Shown: positions 38,501 through 46,216, counted from the stretch's first letter. The stretch: DNA of 64,000 bases from CALDTK01 sp963837005 (GCA_963837005.1 CAWIMC010000001.1:1240001-1304000), one strand, 5' to 3'. Translations and numbers: made by a program. The notes: generated by a model from the sequence alone, not told the origin.

Positions 38501-40150
38501 GCGCAAGGGGCCAAGCCGGGCGAGGGTGGACAACTGCCCGGCGACAAGGTCGACGACTGGATCGCGCGCGTACGGCACTCCACGCCGGGCGTAGGCCTAA
38601 TCTCGCCGCCGCCGCACCACGACATCTACTCCATCGAGGACCTGGCGCAACTCATCTTCGACCTGAAAAACGCCAATCCGAAGGCGCGCATCTCGGTCAA
38701 GTTGGTGAGCAAGGCAGGCGTCGGGATCATCGCCTCGGGGGTCACCAAGGGACACGCAGACCATATTCTCATCAGTGGACACGACGGGGGCACGGGTGCT
38801 TCGCCGCTGAGTTCGGTGATGCACGCGGGCTTGCCCTGGGAGATCGGCTTGGCGGAGACTCACCAAACGCTGTTGCGCAACAAGCTCCGCGGCCGCGTCC
38901 GCGTGCAGGCCGACGGCCAGATGCGCACCGGGCGCGACCTCGCCATCGCCACCCTGCTCGGGGCTGAGGAGTGGGGCGTGGCCACTGCCGCGCTCGTGGT
39001 GGAGGGCTGCATCCTGATGCGCAAGTGTCACCTCAACACCTGTCCGGTGGGCATCGCCACCCAAGACCCTGAGCTGCGCGCCAAGTACGACGGCCGCGTC
39101 GAGGACCTCGTCAACTACTTCACTTTCCTCGCGCAAGATCTGCGGGAGCACATGGCCCAACTCGGCTTCCGCACCGTCGACGAGATGGTGGGGCAAGCGC
39201 AAGTTTTGCGGAAGCGGACCACCGGCCTCCACGCCAAAGCCGCCAGCATCGACCTCGCGCCGGTGCTTTACATCGAGGACGCGAAAGGTCTGCCGACGCA
39301 CAGTTGCGAGCTTCAGGACCACGGCATCGACGACGTACTCGACCGCACCTTGATCGAGAGGGCGCAGCCGGCGCTGCTGCACGGCGCGAAGGTGGTGGGC
39401 ACGTTTAAGATTGCCAACACCGACCGGGCGGTGGGCGCGATGCTGTCCAATCAGGTCTCACTCGCCTACGGGATGAAAGGCCTCCCGGAGGAGACGATCG
39501 CCTACCGTTTTCGCGGAAGCGCGGGACAAAGCTTCGGGGCCTTCCTCGCGCCGGGCATCGCGTTCGCCGTCGAGGGCGATACCAACGACTACTTCGGCAA
39601 GGGCTTGTCGGGTGGCCGCATCGTTGTCGTCCCAGACCGCGACAGCAACTTCAAACCTTCCGAAAACATCATCATCGGCAACGTCGGGCTCTACGGTGCG
39701 ACCTCCGGTGAGGTCTACATCCGCGGTCGGGCGGGCGAGCGCTTCGCGGTCCGCAACTCCGGCGTCACGGCCGTGGTCGAGGGCGTCGGCGCGCACGGTT
39801 GCGAGTACATGACGGGGGGCCAGGTGATCATCCTCGGTCACGTTGGGCGCAACTTCGCCGCCGGTATGAGCGGCGGCATCGCCTATCTCCTCAACCCCAA
39901 TGAGGACCTCGAGCGCTACTGCAATACCGACATGGTGTGGCTAGAGCAGCCGAGCGAGGCCGACCAAAAGATACTCCGCACCTACATCAAGCGGCACTTC
40001 CGGTACACGGGATCTGCGCAAGCCTTAGCCTTACTGCAAAACTGGGAGGACGCCGCACGGCAGTTCGTAAAGGTGATGCCGAAGGATTACAAACGGGTGT
40101 TGGCGAGGCAAGAAGCAGCTAAAGCTGTCGAAGTAAAAGTCGAGGGCTAG
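35528..40150 (+). CDS. gltB: Glutamate synthase large subunit
   Basis: This 1,540-residue GOGAT alpha subunit makes two glutamates from glutamine and 2-oxoglutarate. A short propeptide precedes the N-terminal amidotransferase nucleophile in ESDACGTGLFVNLDNR. The FMN/synthase domain shows SGGHDGGT-like ISGHDGGTGASPLSS and LVSKAGVGIIASGVTKGHAD. The iron-sulfur ligands are in MRKCHLNTCPVGIATQ. The C-terminal beta-helix (GXGXG) domain ends the protein. The ATG at 35528 was chosen because only a few residues then precede the catalytic Cys. A Ser/Arg-rich stretch near residues 165-200 looks like a lineage insertion. GltD follows after 79 bp. Words of the variant form GTTTTGCGGAAGC occur at 36149 and about 39204, read as VLRK. 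Confidence 0.95.
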   Translation: MVNTSSAGQPGLYTPELESDACGTGLFVNLDNRASNSIVDRALRMLERMEHRGACGCEPESGDGAGITTHLPHAYYRKLASDGELPFFLPDPGSYGTGLFFLPKTAAAQKAIRQEIEDAAEVLGFELVGFREVPTDASGLGPTALSTEPYVTQPFFATSRMVDRSVSDVSPGANSARSHGRVLPEGTNAQTRHPDSERRKTLDRRLYVLRKLITQKVTALMPQHAEDFYICSLSSRTITYKGQLTSLQVRTYYPDLSHPDYTSAIALVHSRFATNTSPRWKLAQPFRIISHNGEINTVQGNINWWRSREAKLASDVFTKVEMDILLPILEGEASDSGSFDNVLEFLVHAGRSLPHALMMMIPEAWQNDRQIGQAKRDFYEYHEMLMEPWDGPASMCFTDGTLVGATLDRNGLRPSRYIITRQNELILASETGVIDVPAADIVRKDRLEPGKILIADLDLGRIIDDTELKDTICKREDYNDWLAKYRISIGELPIVMPGTILSEPLRRRQLAHGLTREDRELILRDMSKAGKEPTGSMGADTPLAALSQYAQHIANYFRQQFAQVTNPPIDPLREADFMTLKTFLGTNGNILETHKAQVRGIRIDSPVLGVEEYFRLRFNKHPSYRAEKIDCRFPASYQPGDLELSLKRVADQAEAAVASGATLLFISNHHISGDLAPIPSLLATGAIHHRLIASGCRRQVALIVNASDVYETHHFATLLSYGADAIYPRIAYETIGELAHERFSGPEAMLFQSNYRRAVEQGLLKIMSKLGISTVLSYKGAQTFEALGIAREVIELCFRGTISRIGGLGFDMLAKEALVKHKIAYSAVDELQDLGKYAWRRRGEYHLFNPQSIHLLQHAARSNDYTTYKLFAKEIDRLDEHTVTLRSLLEFTERVAVPLDEVEPIEGILSRFASGAMSFGSISYEAHTSLAIAMNRIGGKSNSGEGGEDERRYTPLENGDSMRSAIKQVASGRFGVTSYYLTNADDIQIKMAQGAKPGEGGQLPGDKVDDWIARVRHSTPGVGLISPPPHHDIYSIEDLAQLIFDLKNANPKARISVKLVSKAGVGIIASGVTKGHADHILISGHDGGTGASPLSSVMHAGLPWEIGLAETHQTLLRNKLRGRVRVQADGQMRTGRDLAIATLLGAEEWGVATAALVVEGCILMRKCHLNTCPVGIATQDPELRAKYDGRVEDLVNYFTFLAQDLREHMAQLGFRTVDEMVGQAQVLRKRTTGLHAKAASIDLAPVLYIEDAKGLPTHSCELQDHGIDDVLDRTLIERAQPALLHGAKVVGTFKIANTDRAVGAMLSNQVSLAYGMKGLPEETIAYRFRGSAGQSFGAFLAPGIAFAVEGDTNDYFGKGLSGGRIVVVPDRDSNFKPSENIIIGNVGLYGATSGEVYIRGRAGERFAVRNSGVTAVVEGVGAHGCEYMTGGQVIILGHVGRNFAAGMSGGIAYLLNPNEDLERYCNTDMVWLEQPSEADQKILRTYIKRHFRYTGSAQALALLQNWEDAARQFVKVMPKDYKRVLARQEAAKAVEVKVEG

Positions 40151-40229
40151 CTTATTTTTCAACGCAAAGGCGCAAACGCTACGCGGCGCTAAATGACCCG
40201 GCAGCGCAGCTGCCCTAATAAGATCTCAC

Positions 40230-41702
40230 ATGGCATCTATACATGCTTTCAAGACCGTCCCCCGCCACGTGCCTGCCCGCCGTCCCATTGATGAGCGCGT
40301 ACGCGATTACAACGAGATTTACGTCGAGCAAACCGCAGCCGAAACGCAGATCCAAGCCTCGCGCTGCATGGATTGTGGGGTGCCCTTCTGTCACTCCGGG
40401 TGTCCGCTCGGCAACATCATCCCCGATTTTAATGACGCGGTATACGCGGGACAGTGGCAGGAGGCCTACGAGATCTTGACGGAGACCAACAACTTTCCGG
40501 AGTTTACGGGGCGGATCTGTCCGGCGCCCTGTGAGTCGGCCTGCGTACTCGGCATCAACGCCGATCCGGTGACGATCGAGTTTATCGAGCGCTCTATCGC
40601 GGAGCGGGCTTTCGAGGGGGGGTGGGCCAGGCCTGCGCTTCCGCTAAAACCTGCGACGGGCAAGTCGGTCGGCGTGGTGGGCTCGGGCCCGGCGGGTTTA
40701 GCGGCCAGCGAGCAGTTGGCCAAGGCGGGACACAAGGTGACCCTGTATGAGCGCAACGACAAGATCGGGGGACTGCTGCGCTACGGGATTCCCGACTTCA
40801 AACTGGAAAAGGAGGTGATCGACCGGCGACTCGAGTTGATGACCGCGGCAGGCATTGAGTTCCGCACGGGCGTCAACGTCGGCGAGGACCTCGGGGGAGA
40901 TGAGCTCCGTGCTCGCCACGACGCGATTGTGCTCACCGGTGGTTCGACCATCCCGCGCGACCTGCCTATCCCCGGCCGCGAACTTACCGGCGTCCACTTC
41001 GCGATGGACTACCTCGAGCGACAGAACCGCAGCGTGTCCGGTGCTCCGGCCATGGCGGGGGGAGTCATCCGCGCCGAGGGCAAACACGTCGTCGTGATTG
41101 GGGGCGGGGACACGGGCGCAGACTGCGTCGGGACGAGCAACCGCCACCGGGCCAGCTCCGTGACGCAGATCGAGTTGCTCGCCAAGCCTCCTCAAGAACG
41201 TCACGACTCGACGCCCTGGCCCAACTGGCCGATGCAACTGCGCACCTCCTCGAGCCACGAAGAGGGTTGCGAGCGTGAGTGGGCGCTGCTCACGAAGCGC
41301 TTTGTCGGCAATGCCAAAGGCCACGTGACGGGTGTAGTGATCTGCAACATCGAGTGGACCTTCGATGAGGCCACAGGCCGTAGCGGCTTCGTAGAGGTGG
41401 ACGGTACCGAGCGGACCTTGCCCTGCGACCTTGCCCTACTTGCCGTCGGCTTTATGCACCCGCAGAAGGAAGGCCTTCTGGAGCAATTGGGCGTCGGGCA
41501 CGATGCGCGCGGCAACGTCGCGGCGACCGAGTACCAGACCTCTGTACCGGGCGTCTTCGCGGCTGGCGATATGCGCCGTGGACAAAGCCTCGTGGTCTGG
41601 GCCATCGCCGAAGGACGCGAAGCGGCCGTCAAGGTCGACGAATGGCTCACCGGCGAGCCCAGCATCCTCGAAAAGCGCGAGGAGAACATGATGATGGTTT
41701 AG
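40230..41702 (+). CDS. gltD: Glutamate synthase small subunit
   Basis: This 490-residue NADPH-oxidising beta subunit of glutamate synthase delivers electrons to GltB. Two [4Fe-4S] cysteine groups are visible in CMDCGVPFCHSGCPLGNIIP and CPAPCESACVLGI. The FAD site is VGVVGSGPAGLAASEQLAKA, and the NADPH site is VVVIGGGDTGADCVGTSNRH. The C-terminal FAD motif GVFAAGDMRRGQSLVVWAI is complete. It forms an operon with gltB. Confidence 0.95.
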   Translation: MASIHAFKTVPRHVPARRPIDERVRDYNEIYVEQTAAETQIQASRCMDCGVPFCHSGCPLGNIIPDFNDAVYAGQWQEAYEILTETNNFPEFTGRICPAPCESACVLGINADPVTIEFIERSIAERAFEGGWARPALPLKPATGKSVGVVGSGPAGLAASEQLAKAGHKVTLYERNDKIGGLLRYGIPDFKLEKEVIDRRLELMTAAGIEFRTGVNVGEDLGGDELRARHDAIVLTGGSTIPRDLPIPGRELTGVHFAMDYLERQNRSVSGAPAMAGGVIRAEGKHVVVIGGGDTGADCVGTSNRHRASSVTQIELLAKPPQERHDSTPWPNWPMQLRTSSSHEEGCEREWALLTKRFVGNAKGHVTGVVICNIEWTFDEATGRSGFVEVDGTERTLPCDLALLAVGFMHPQKEGLLEQLGVGHDARGNVAATEYQTSVPGVFAAGDMRRGQSLVVWAIAEGREAAVKVDEWLTGEPSILEKREENMMMV

Positions 41703-41706
41703 CGAG

Positions 41707-41847
41707 GAGTTCTCAGTTGACAGTTCTCAGTTGACAGTTCTCAGCTGACAGCGGCTGCGGCGGGGGCTGTTGGACGGACGACGCAGGAGCTGCATGACAG
41801 GACGCTGGACGGAGACTGAGGATTGAGAACTGAGAACTGAGAACTTC
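41707..41847. repeat. CTGAGAAC-type inverted repeat, copy 2
   Basis: The left side has GTTCTCAGTTGACAGTTCTC repeated twice more with slight change. The right side is GATTGAGAACTGAGAACTGA then GAAC. The terminal arms match those at 23892-23995, but the 70-bp interior is different. It lies between gltD and the tRNA-Leu promoter and may end the glt transcript. Confidence 0.75.
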
Positions 41848-41859
41848 TCAAAATTCCGC

Positions 41860-41889
41860 TTGCGGAATCCAAGCGATGGCCTACATTTG
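41860..41889 (+). promoter_or_regulatory. Predicted promoter of tRNA-Leu
   Basis: TTG at 41860-41862 and TACATTTG at 41882-41889, 19 bp apart, fit the Bacteroidota -33/-7 promoter. The tRNA starts 41 bp downstream. Confidence 0.7.
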
Positions 41890-41929
41890 CGCCCGCTTCG
41901 CAGGACATCCTTCGGAGCGCTACCCACCT

Positions 41930-42013
41930 GCCCAGGTGTTGAAATTGGTAGACAAGCACGCTTGAGGTGCGTGTGCCTTAACCGGCGTGCTGGTTCGAGT
42001 CCAGTTCTGGGCA
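41930..42013 (+). tRNA. tRNA-Leu (anticodon GAG)
   Basis: The 84-nt cloverleaf is complete. Acceptor GCCCAGG (41930-41936) pairs with TCTGGGC (42006-42012), with discriminator A. The anticodon stem CACGC/GCGTG encloses the loop TTGAGGT with anticodon GAG at 41964-41966. The long variable arm TGCCTTAACCGGCG is typical of class II tRNAs. The T loop is TTCGAGT. The 3' CCA is not encoded (ACCC follows). The anticodon reads CUC and CUU codons. Confidence 0.95.
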
Positions 42014-42125
42014 CCCTCAACTTGAAAAGGCTCGCGGCGACGCGGGCCTTTTTGCGTTTGGTGGCCCACCATTTGCATAGCAGTGACGTACGGCATTGCC
42101 CCAAGAAGCAAGACTGTCCTGCCCT

Positions 42126-42353
42126 ATGAAACACACATTACAAATCCCGTCGGCCTCCGCCTGCACCCTCAACGGCACTGTTCCGCACCGCGACGCTCCG
42201 CTCGCCTTCGGACCGCCCCTCCTCATCACCGCACCTCTCCTCGGTCCAGGACCTCGGCCGCGCCCCTGGCTCTACCTGCTCAACGACGTCGACCAGGAGG
42301 ACTCTATGGAGTACCACAATCCGATGCTGAGTCGACTCGGGCCTCCGGCGTAA
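42126..42353 (+). CDS. Doubtful small hypothetical protein
   Basis: A 75-codon frame starts at ATG 42126 (MKHTLQIPSASACTLNG), ends with TAA, and is Pro/Leu-rich with no known domain. It lies between tRNA-Leu and paaD on the same strand. It may be a chance frame in GC-rich DNA; I report it because nothing else occupies this gap. Confidence 0.25.
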   Translation: MKHTLQIPSASACTLNGTVPHRDAPLAFGPPLLITAPLLGPGPRPRPWLYLLNDVDQEDSMEYHNPMLSRLGPPA

Positions 42354-42414
42354 ATGCTGTTGGGCAACCCTCGCAGCGGAGAACCTCCCCACCTATAGAT
42401 CCGTTGGCTTGGGT

Positions 42415-42927
42415 ATGAGTACCGTCGTCGCGTCAACACCAACCGAGGCCATCGCCCGCGCCTGGGCCGTCCTCGCCGAGGTGCCCGACCCGGAGGTGCC
42501 TGTGATCAGCGTTGTCGATCTTGGCATCATCCGCAAAGTAAGTTTTGGCGAAAGCGGAATACTTCAGGTCAACGTGACGCCCACCTACTCCGGCTGCCCA
42601 GCCATCGAGGCCATTAACATCAATGTGCTGGCCGCGCTACAGGAGGCGGGCTACTCGAACGTAAAGGTGAACAGCGTCATCTCGCCCGCCTGGTCGACCG
42701 ACGACATTACCCCTGCCGGTCGTGCCAAGCTCCTCGCGTACGGTATCGCGCCGCCGAATGGGTCTGCGAGCAAAGCCAGTCTCACGGGCAACGATAAGCC
42801 GAGGGCGTGTCCGCAGTGCGCGAGTACGGATACGGAACTGCTGAGTCAATTCGGGAGTACGGCGTGTAAGGCGCTGTATAAGTGCAATGCGTGTTTGGAG
42901 CCTTTCGATTACTTCAAGTGTCACTGA
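42415..42927 (+). CDS. paaD: Phenylacetyl-CoA epoxidase subunit PaaD
   Basis: This 170-residue protein combines an N-terminal MIP18/DUF59-type domain (VLAEVPDPEVPVISVVDLGI, VTPTYSGCPAIEAI) with a C-terminal zinc-ribbon segment (RACPQCASTD ... YKCNACLEPFDYFKCH). PaaD assists iron-centre assembly or maturation of the PaaABCE epoxidase that converts phenylacetyl-CoA to its ring epoxide. The other epoxidase genes paaABC lie 17 kb away at 59125-61377; paaE is not in the window. An exact dispersed word at 42541 is read as FGES. Confidence 0.93.
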   Translation: MSTVVASTPTEAIARAWAVLAEVPDPEVPVISVVDLGIIRKVSFGESGILQVNVTPTYSGCPAIEAININVLAALQEAGYSNVKVNSVISPAWSTDDITPAGRAKLLAYGIAPPNGSASKASLTGNDKPRACPQCASTDTELLSQFGSTACKALYKCNACLEPFDYFKCH

Positions 42928-42941
42928 CGCGGCTTCGCCGC

Positions 42942-43114
42942 TGGTTGTGACGCTTCGCTAATTGTGACGGCCTTCGGCCTAATTGTGACGCTGCCGCTTT
43001 ACGATGCGAGCACGACGTGCGCACGGCCTCCCGTGCGGCGACCTCTTCGCGTCGTAAAGCGGTAGCGTCACAACCAGCGCGTAGCGCGTCACAACTAGCG
43101 AAGCGTCACAACCA
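42942..43114. repeat. Nested palindrome with six TTGTGACG boxes
   Basis: Three TTGTGACG boxes on the left (42945, 42962, 42983) face three CGTCACAA boxes on the right (43066, 43087, 43104). The outer arms (42942-42969 and 43087-43114) are complementary over 28 bp with one mismatch. The inner arms (42983-43004 and 43052-43073) are complementary over 22 bp with one mismatch, and there is a further small palindrome in the centre. The structure fills the gap between paaD and paaG and could form a large cruciform or RNA hairpin, or bind a dimeric regulator at the repeated boxes. Confidence 0.85.
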
Positions 43115-43143
43115 GGCCACAGGCCATCATTACCTTCCCCCCC

Positions 43144-43923
43144 ATGGAATCAGTCCTCCTAGATCATTTCGCCAACGGCGTGCTCACGCTCACTCTCAAC
43201 CGGCCCACCTCCTACAACGCCTTCACGGAGACGCTCGCCCGTATGCTACAGGTGCAGCTCGACCGCGCCGATGCCGATCCGAACATCCGCTGCGTGGTGA
43301 TCACGGGCGCGGGTAAGGCTTTTTCGGCGGGACAGGACTTGGCCGAACTCGCAGGTCCCGACGCGCCTCCGATGGAGCAGATCTTGCGAGAGCATTTCAA
43401 TCCAGTAGTCCAGAAAATTCGCGCTTCCGCAAAACCGGTGATCGCGGCGGTGAATGGTGTGGCGGCGGGCGCGGGCGCCAACATCGCCATTGCCTGCGAC
43501 ATCGTAATCGCGAGTGAGCAGGCGAGCTTTATTCAGGCTTTTTCGAAGGTCGGGCTCATCCCCGACAGCGGCGGGACCTGGACGCTGCCGCGCATCATCG
43601 GTCTGCAGAAAGCAACGGCCCTGATGATGACGGGCGATAAGCTGAGCGCAGCCGAGGCGGAGCGCATGGGGATGGTTTACAAGGTGGTACCTCAAAATGA
43701 CCTAATGCCCCACGTCATCGAACTCGCCGAGCGCCTCGCCAAGATGCCGACCAGAGCCCTCGGCCTCACAAAGCAGGCCCTCGCGCACAGCTTCGTCCAA
43801 ACTTTCGAGCAACAACTCGCTACCGAGGACGCGCTCCAGGGCCAGGCCGCCGTCACGGCCGACTACGCAGAGGGCGTCCAGGCATTCCTCGCCAAGCGTC
43901 CCCCAAACTTCGTCGGCGCGTAG
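43144..43923 (+). CDS. paaG: Enoyl-CoA hydratase/isomerase, PaaG-type
   Basis: This 259-residue crotonase-fold enzyme in phenylacetate breakdown (PaaG) isomerises the ring epoxide to the oxepin. The CoA-binding and oxyanion residues are in GAGKAFSAGQDLAELAG and AAVNGVAAGAGANIAIACD. The acidic residue position is in KVGLIPDSGGTWTLPRIIG, as in PaaG. The N-terminal NRPTSYNAFTETL is typical. It is linked by position to paaD, separated by the nested palindrome. Its stop TAG overlaps the GTG of the following meaB by one base, so the two are co-translated. Confidence 0.88.
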   Translation: MESVLLDHFANGVLTLTLNRPTSYNAFTETLARMLQVQLDRADADPNIRCVVITGAGKAFSAGQDLAELAGPDAPPMEQILREHFNPVVQKIRASAKPVIAAVNGVAAGAGANIAIACDIVIASEQASFIQAFSKVGLIPDSGGTWTLPRIIGLQKATALMMTGDKLSAAEAERMGMVYKVVPQNDLMPHVIELAERLAKMPTRALGLTKQALAHSFVQTFEQQLATEDALQGQAAVTADYAEGVQAFLAKRPPNFVGA

Positions 43924-44927
43924 TGGCGAGGGCGATAGATCCAAAACAGCTGGCGAGCGAAGTAGTCGAGGGCCAACGCGCGGCGCTGAGTCGGGCGATA
44001 ACCCTCGTCGAGAGCACCCACCCGGAAAGCAGACAGCTCGCACAGCAGCTCCTACAGCACATTCAACAATTCAACACTCAAGCTTCAACAATTGGCCTCC
44101 GCTTAGGCATCACCGGCAGTCCAGGCGTCGGCAAGAGCACCTTCATCGAGGCCTTCGGTACACAGTTGCTAGACGCAGGGCACCGACTGGCCGTCCTCGC
44201 CGTAGACCCGAGTTCAGTGCGGACGGGCGGCAGCATCCTCGGGGATAAGACGCGCATGCCGACGTTGAGTGCCGACCCGCATGCATTCGTGAGGCCGAGT
44301 CCCGCTGGCCAAACACTCGGTGGCGTGACACGGGCCACGCGCCAGGCGATCGCGCTGTGCGAGGCGGCAGGCTACGACCGCGTCATCGTCGAAACCGTCG
44401 GCGTTGGACAATCAGAGCATCTCGTGCATCAGATGGTCGACGCGATGATTTTGCTCGTGATGCCGGGCGGCGGCGACGACCTTCAGGGCATCAAGCGAGG
44501 CATCGTAGAACTGGCAGACGTAGTGCTCATCCACAAAGCCGACGGCAAAGCCCTGCCAGCAGCCCGTCGAACCAAGGATGACTACCGCCGCGCGATTCAC
44601 CTACAGCCCGCTCGTACCGACGGGTGGTCGCCCATCGTAACACTCGGCAGCTCGGTAGACGGGGGCGGCTTAGCGAGTTTTGGCGAAAGCCTTCACGCCT
44701 ACTTCGAGACCCTCGGCCCAGCTGGGATCGCGGATCGACGCGCCCAACAACGCCGTGACCTGTTCGGTGCCCTCTGGCTTAGCGCAGTGGAAGACAGCTT
44801 GCGCCAAAACCCGACCTTTACCGTCGAGCTTCGCCGCGTGCAACAGGCCGTGACTGCCGGACGACTCGACGCCGACACCGCCGCGCATCAGCTTGCCGAC
44901 TACTTGACCTCCAAACTCCTGCCTTGA
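43923..44927 (+). CDS. meaB: MeaB/ArgK-type GTPase (methylmalonyl-CoA mutase chaperone)
   Basis: This 334-residue G3E-family GTPase protects and reloads adenosylcobalamin in methylmalonyl-CoA mutase. Walker A is LGITGSPGVGKSTFIEAFG, Switch/Walker B is DRVIVETVGVGQSEHLVHQM, and the base-specificity loop is VLIHKADG (family usually NKADG, so Asn to His here). The GTG start overlaps the paaG stop by one base. Just before Walker A, codons for HIQQFNTQASTIG look like an insertion. Their DNA (44060-44093) shares CATTCAACAATTCAA with the hairpin between paaA and paaB. No mutase gene is in the window. Words at 44676 (FGES) and 44796 (LRQN) are present. Confidence 0.9.
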   Translation: MARAIDPKQLASEVVEGQRAALSRAITLVESTHPESRQLAQQLLQHIQQFNTQASTIGLRLGITGSPGVGKSTFIEAFGTQLLDAGHRLAVLAVDPSSVRTGGSILGDKTRMPTLSADPHAFVRPSPAGQTLGGVTRATRQAIALCEAAGYDRVIVETVGVGQSEHLVHQMVDAMILLVMPGGGDDLQGIKRGIVELADVVLIHKADGKALPAARRTKDDYRRAIHLQPARTDGWSPIVTLGSSVDGGGLASFGESLHAYFETLGPAGIADRRAQQRRDLFGALWLSAVEDSLRQNPTFTVELRRVQQAVTAGRLDADTAAHQLADYLTSKLLP

Positions 44928-45649
44928 AGACTCTCCGCGCCACGTGGCGCCTCATCCGCTTTCTCGCGTCGCTGTTCTGGCACGCGCTCCCCCTCTGGAT
45001 CCGCGCCGCCGGCAGCAAACCGATCGACTGGGACCACCATCATGCCGTGCGGATGAAGTTCGCCAAGTCAGCCATGCGGATCCTCGGCATCGATCTCCAC
45101 GTCGACGGCGAACCTTACCGCGGCGGGGCCTGCGTGTACGCCTCCAATCACCGCAGTTGGCTCGACCCGTTTATGCACCTCTCCGTGGTTCGCGCCAACC
45201 CCGTGGCCAAGGCCTCCGTTGCTAAACTTCCCATCGTCGCACAGGGCGGCAAGGCCACCGGTCTTCTGTTTGTGAATCGCGGCGACAAGAACTCCCGCAG
45301 CGCCGTCATCGAGCAAATGGTGGATACGATCCGATTTGGTCACTCGATCCTCATTTACCCCGAGGGCACGACGAGTAATGAACCCGCCACCAAGACTTTC
45401 CAGCGTGGGGCCTTCATCGTGGCTGCCGAGGCGCAGTGCCCGGTCGTCCCGATGGCCGTCGTCTACCCTGACCCGAGCTACCACTGGGGCGACGGCGAAA
45501 GTCTCTGGAAGAACTTCGTCCAGGTCGCAGGCGAGAAGCACACGAAACTAAAGCTCATGATCGGTCGACCGATCAACGTCGGAGAGGCGGGCAACGGAAT
45601 GGCAAATGTGAGGCGCGTCATTGACGAGTATATCCACGCCAATTCATAG
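44924..45649 (+). CDS. 1-acyl-glycerol-3-phosphate acyltransferase-like protein (PlsC family)
   Basis: This 241-residue membrane-associated acyltransferase probably adds the second acyl chain in phospholipid synthesis. The catalytic HxxxxD motif is in YASNHRSWLDPFMHL, and the glycerol-phosphate motif is in ILIYPEGTTSNEP. The N-terminus has a membrane-anchoring hydrophobic stretch (LIRFLASLFWHALPLWI). The TTG start at 44924 overlaps the meaB stop by 4 bp (TTGA), so it is translated with meaB. Confidence 0.85.
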   Translation: MKTLRATWRLIRFLASLFWHALPLWIRAAGSKPIDWDHHHAVRMKFAKSAMRILGIDLHVDGEPYRGGACVYASNHRSWLDPFMHLSVVRANPVAKASVAKLPIVAQGGKATGLLFVNRGDKNSRSAVIEQMVDTIRFGHSILIYPEGTTSNEPATKTFQRGAFIVAAEAQCPVVPMAVVYPDPSYHWGDGESLWKNFVQVAGEKHTKLKLMIGRPINVGEAGNGMANVRRVIDEYIHANS

Positions 45650-45691
45650 TCCCGCGCGAACCCTCGTCTCGGCTGTCTCAATACTACAGAC

Positions 45692-46216
45692 CTAACCATA
45701 GGCCGCGATGGAAAAACTCGGTTCTACAGCGTCCATCAGGCTAATCTCACGGAACATGCCCGCTGGCCGCATCTCCTCCTCCGTTGCGTGATGCTGAAGA
45801 TCTGGATTCGCTGCCCAGAACAAGCCTGCGTCCTTGACCCTGGTCACGACCTCGACGCCATTGTCCTTCAACAGAGCGATAGCGCGCTCCGTGATGATGT
45901 TTTGCTTCGCCTTGCGGCAAAACACGATGCTGCGGTACTGTCCACCCTTCGCCTCTCGCGCAATGCACGGATCGTGAAAAGTGAAGAAGGCCTTGAGCAG
46001 CGTCCGAAACTTAGTGCGATTGGTGTCGAAGACCACCTCGACCACTTCTGTGTGGCCCGTCATTCCGGAGTTGACTTGATCGCGCGTAGGATGCATGCCC
46101 CAGCCACCCATGTAGCCGCTGCGGGTACTCACCACGCCGTGGAGCTGGTCAAAAAGCGGCTGCCTACTCCAGAACCCACCGCTGCCGAAGTAGACGGTTT
46201 CAGTGCGCGGACTCAC
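45692..46216 (-). CDS. msrA: MsrA-like protein lacking the catalytic cysteine
   Basis: This 174-residue homologue of peptide-methionine (S)-sulfoxide reductase shows the family start VYFGSGGFW, GVVSTRSGYMGGW and TGHTEVVEVVFD. In MsrA the first motif is GCFW with the nucleophilic Cys. Here codon 14 (46175-46177) is GGG, Gly. The other cysteines (HDPCIAREA, IVFCRKAK) are in places not known to substitute. The GTG start overlaps the msrB stop by 4 bp. The protein may be inactive, work as a non-catalytic binder, or have shifted its active Cys. Confidence 0.8.
   Translation of the reverse strand: MSPRTETVYFGSGGFWSRQPLFDQLHGVVSTRSGYMGGWGMHPTRDQVNSGMTGHTEVVEVVFDTNRTKFRTLLKAFFTFHDPCIAREAKGGQYRSIVFCRKAKQNIITERAIALLKDNGVEVVTRVKDAGLFWAANPDLQHHATEEEMRPAGMFREISLMDAVEPSFSIAAYG

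Noticed and set aside
37915..38967. 350-codon plus-strand frame inside gltB
   Set aside because: It is an out-of-frame shadow of the highly conserved GltB sequence; its composition is dominated by Arg/Gly/Ala.
42942..43114. Possible CRISPR-like or attC-like structure
   Set aside because: The repeated boxes are only 8 bp, arranged in opposing orientation, with no integrase or cas gene nearby. A nested palindrome explains them.
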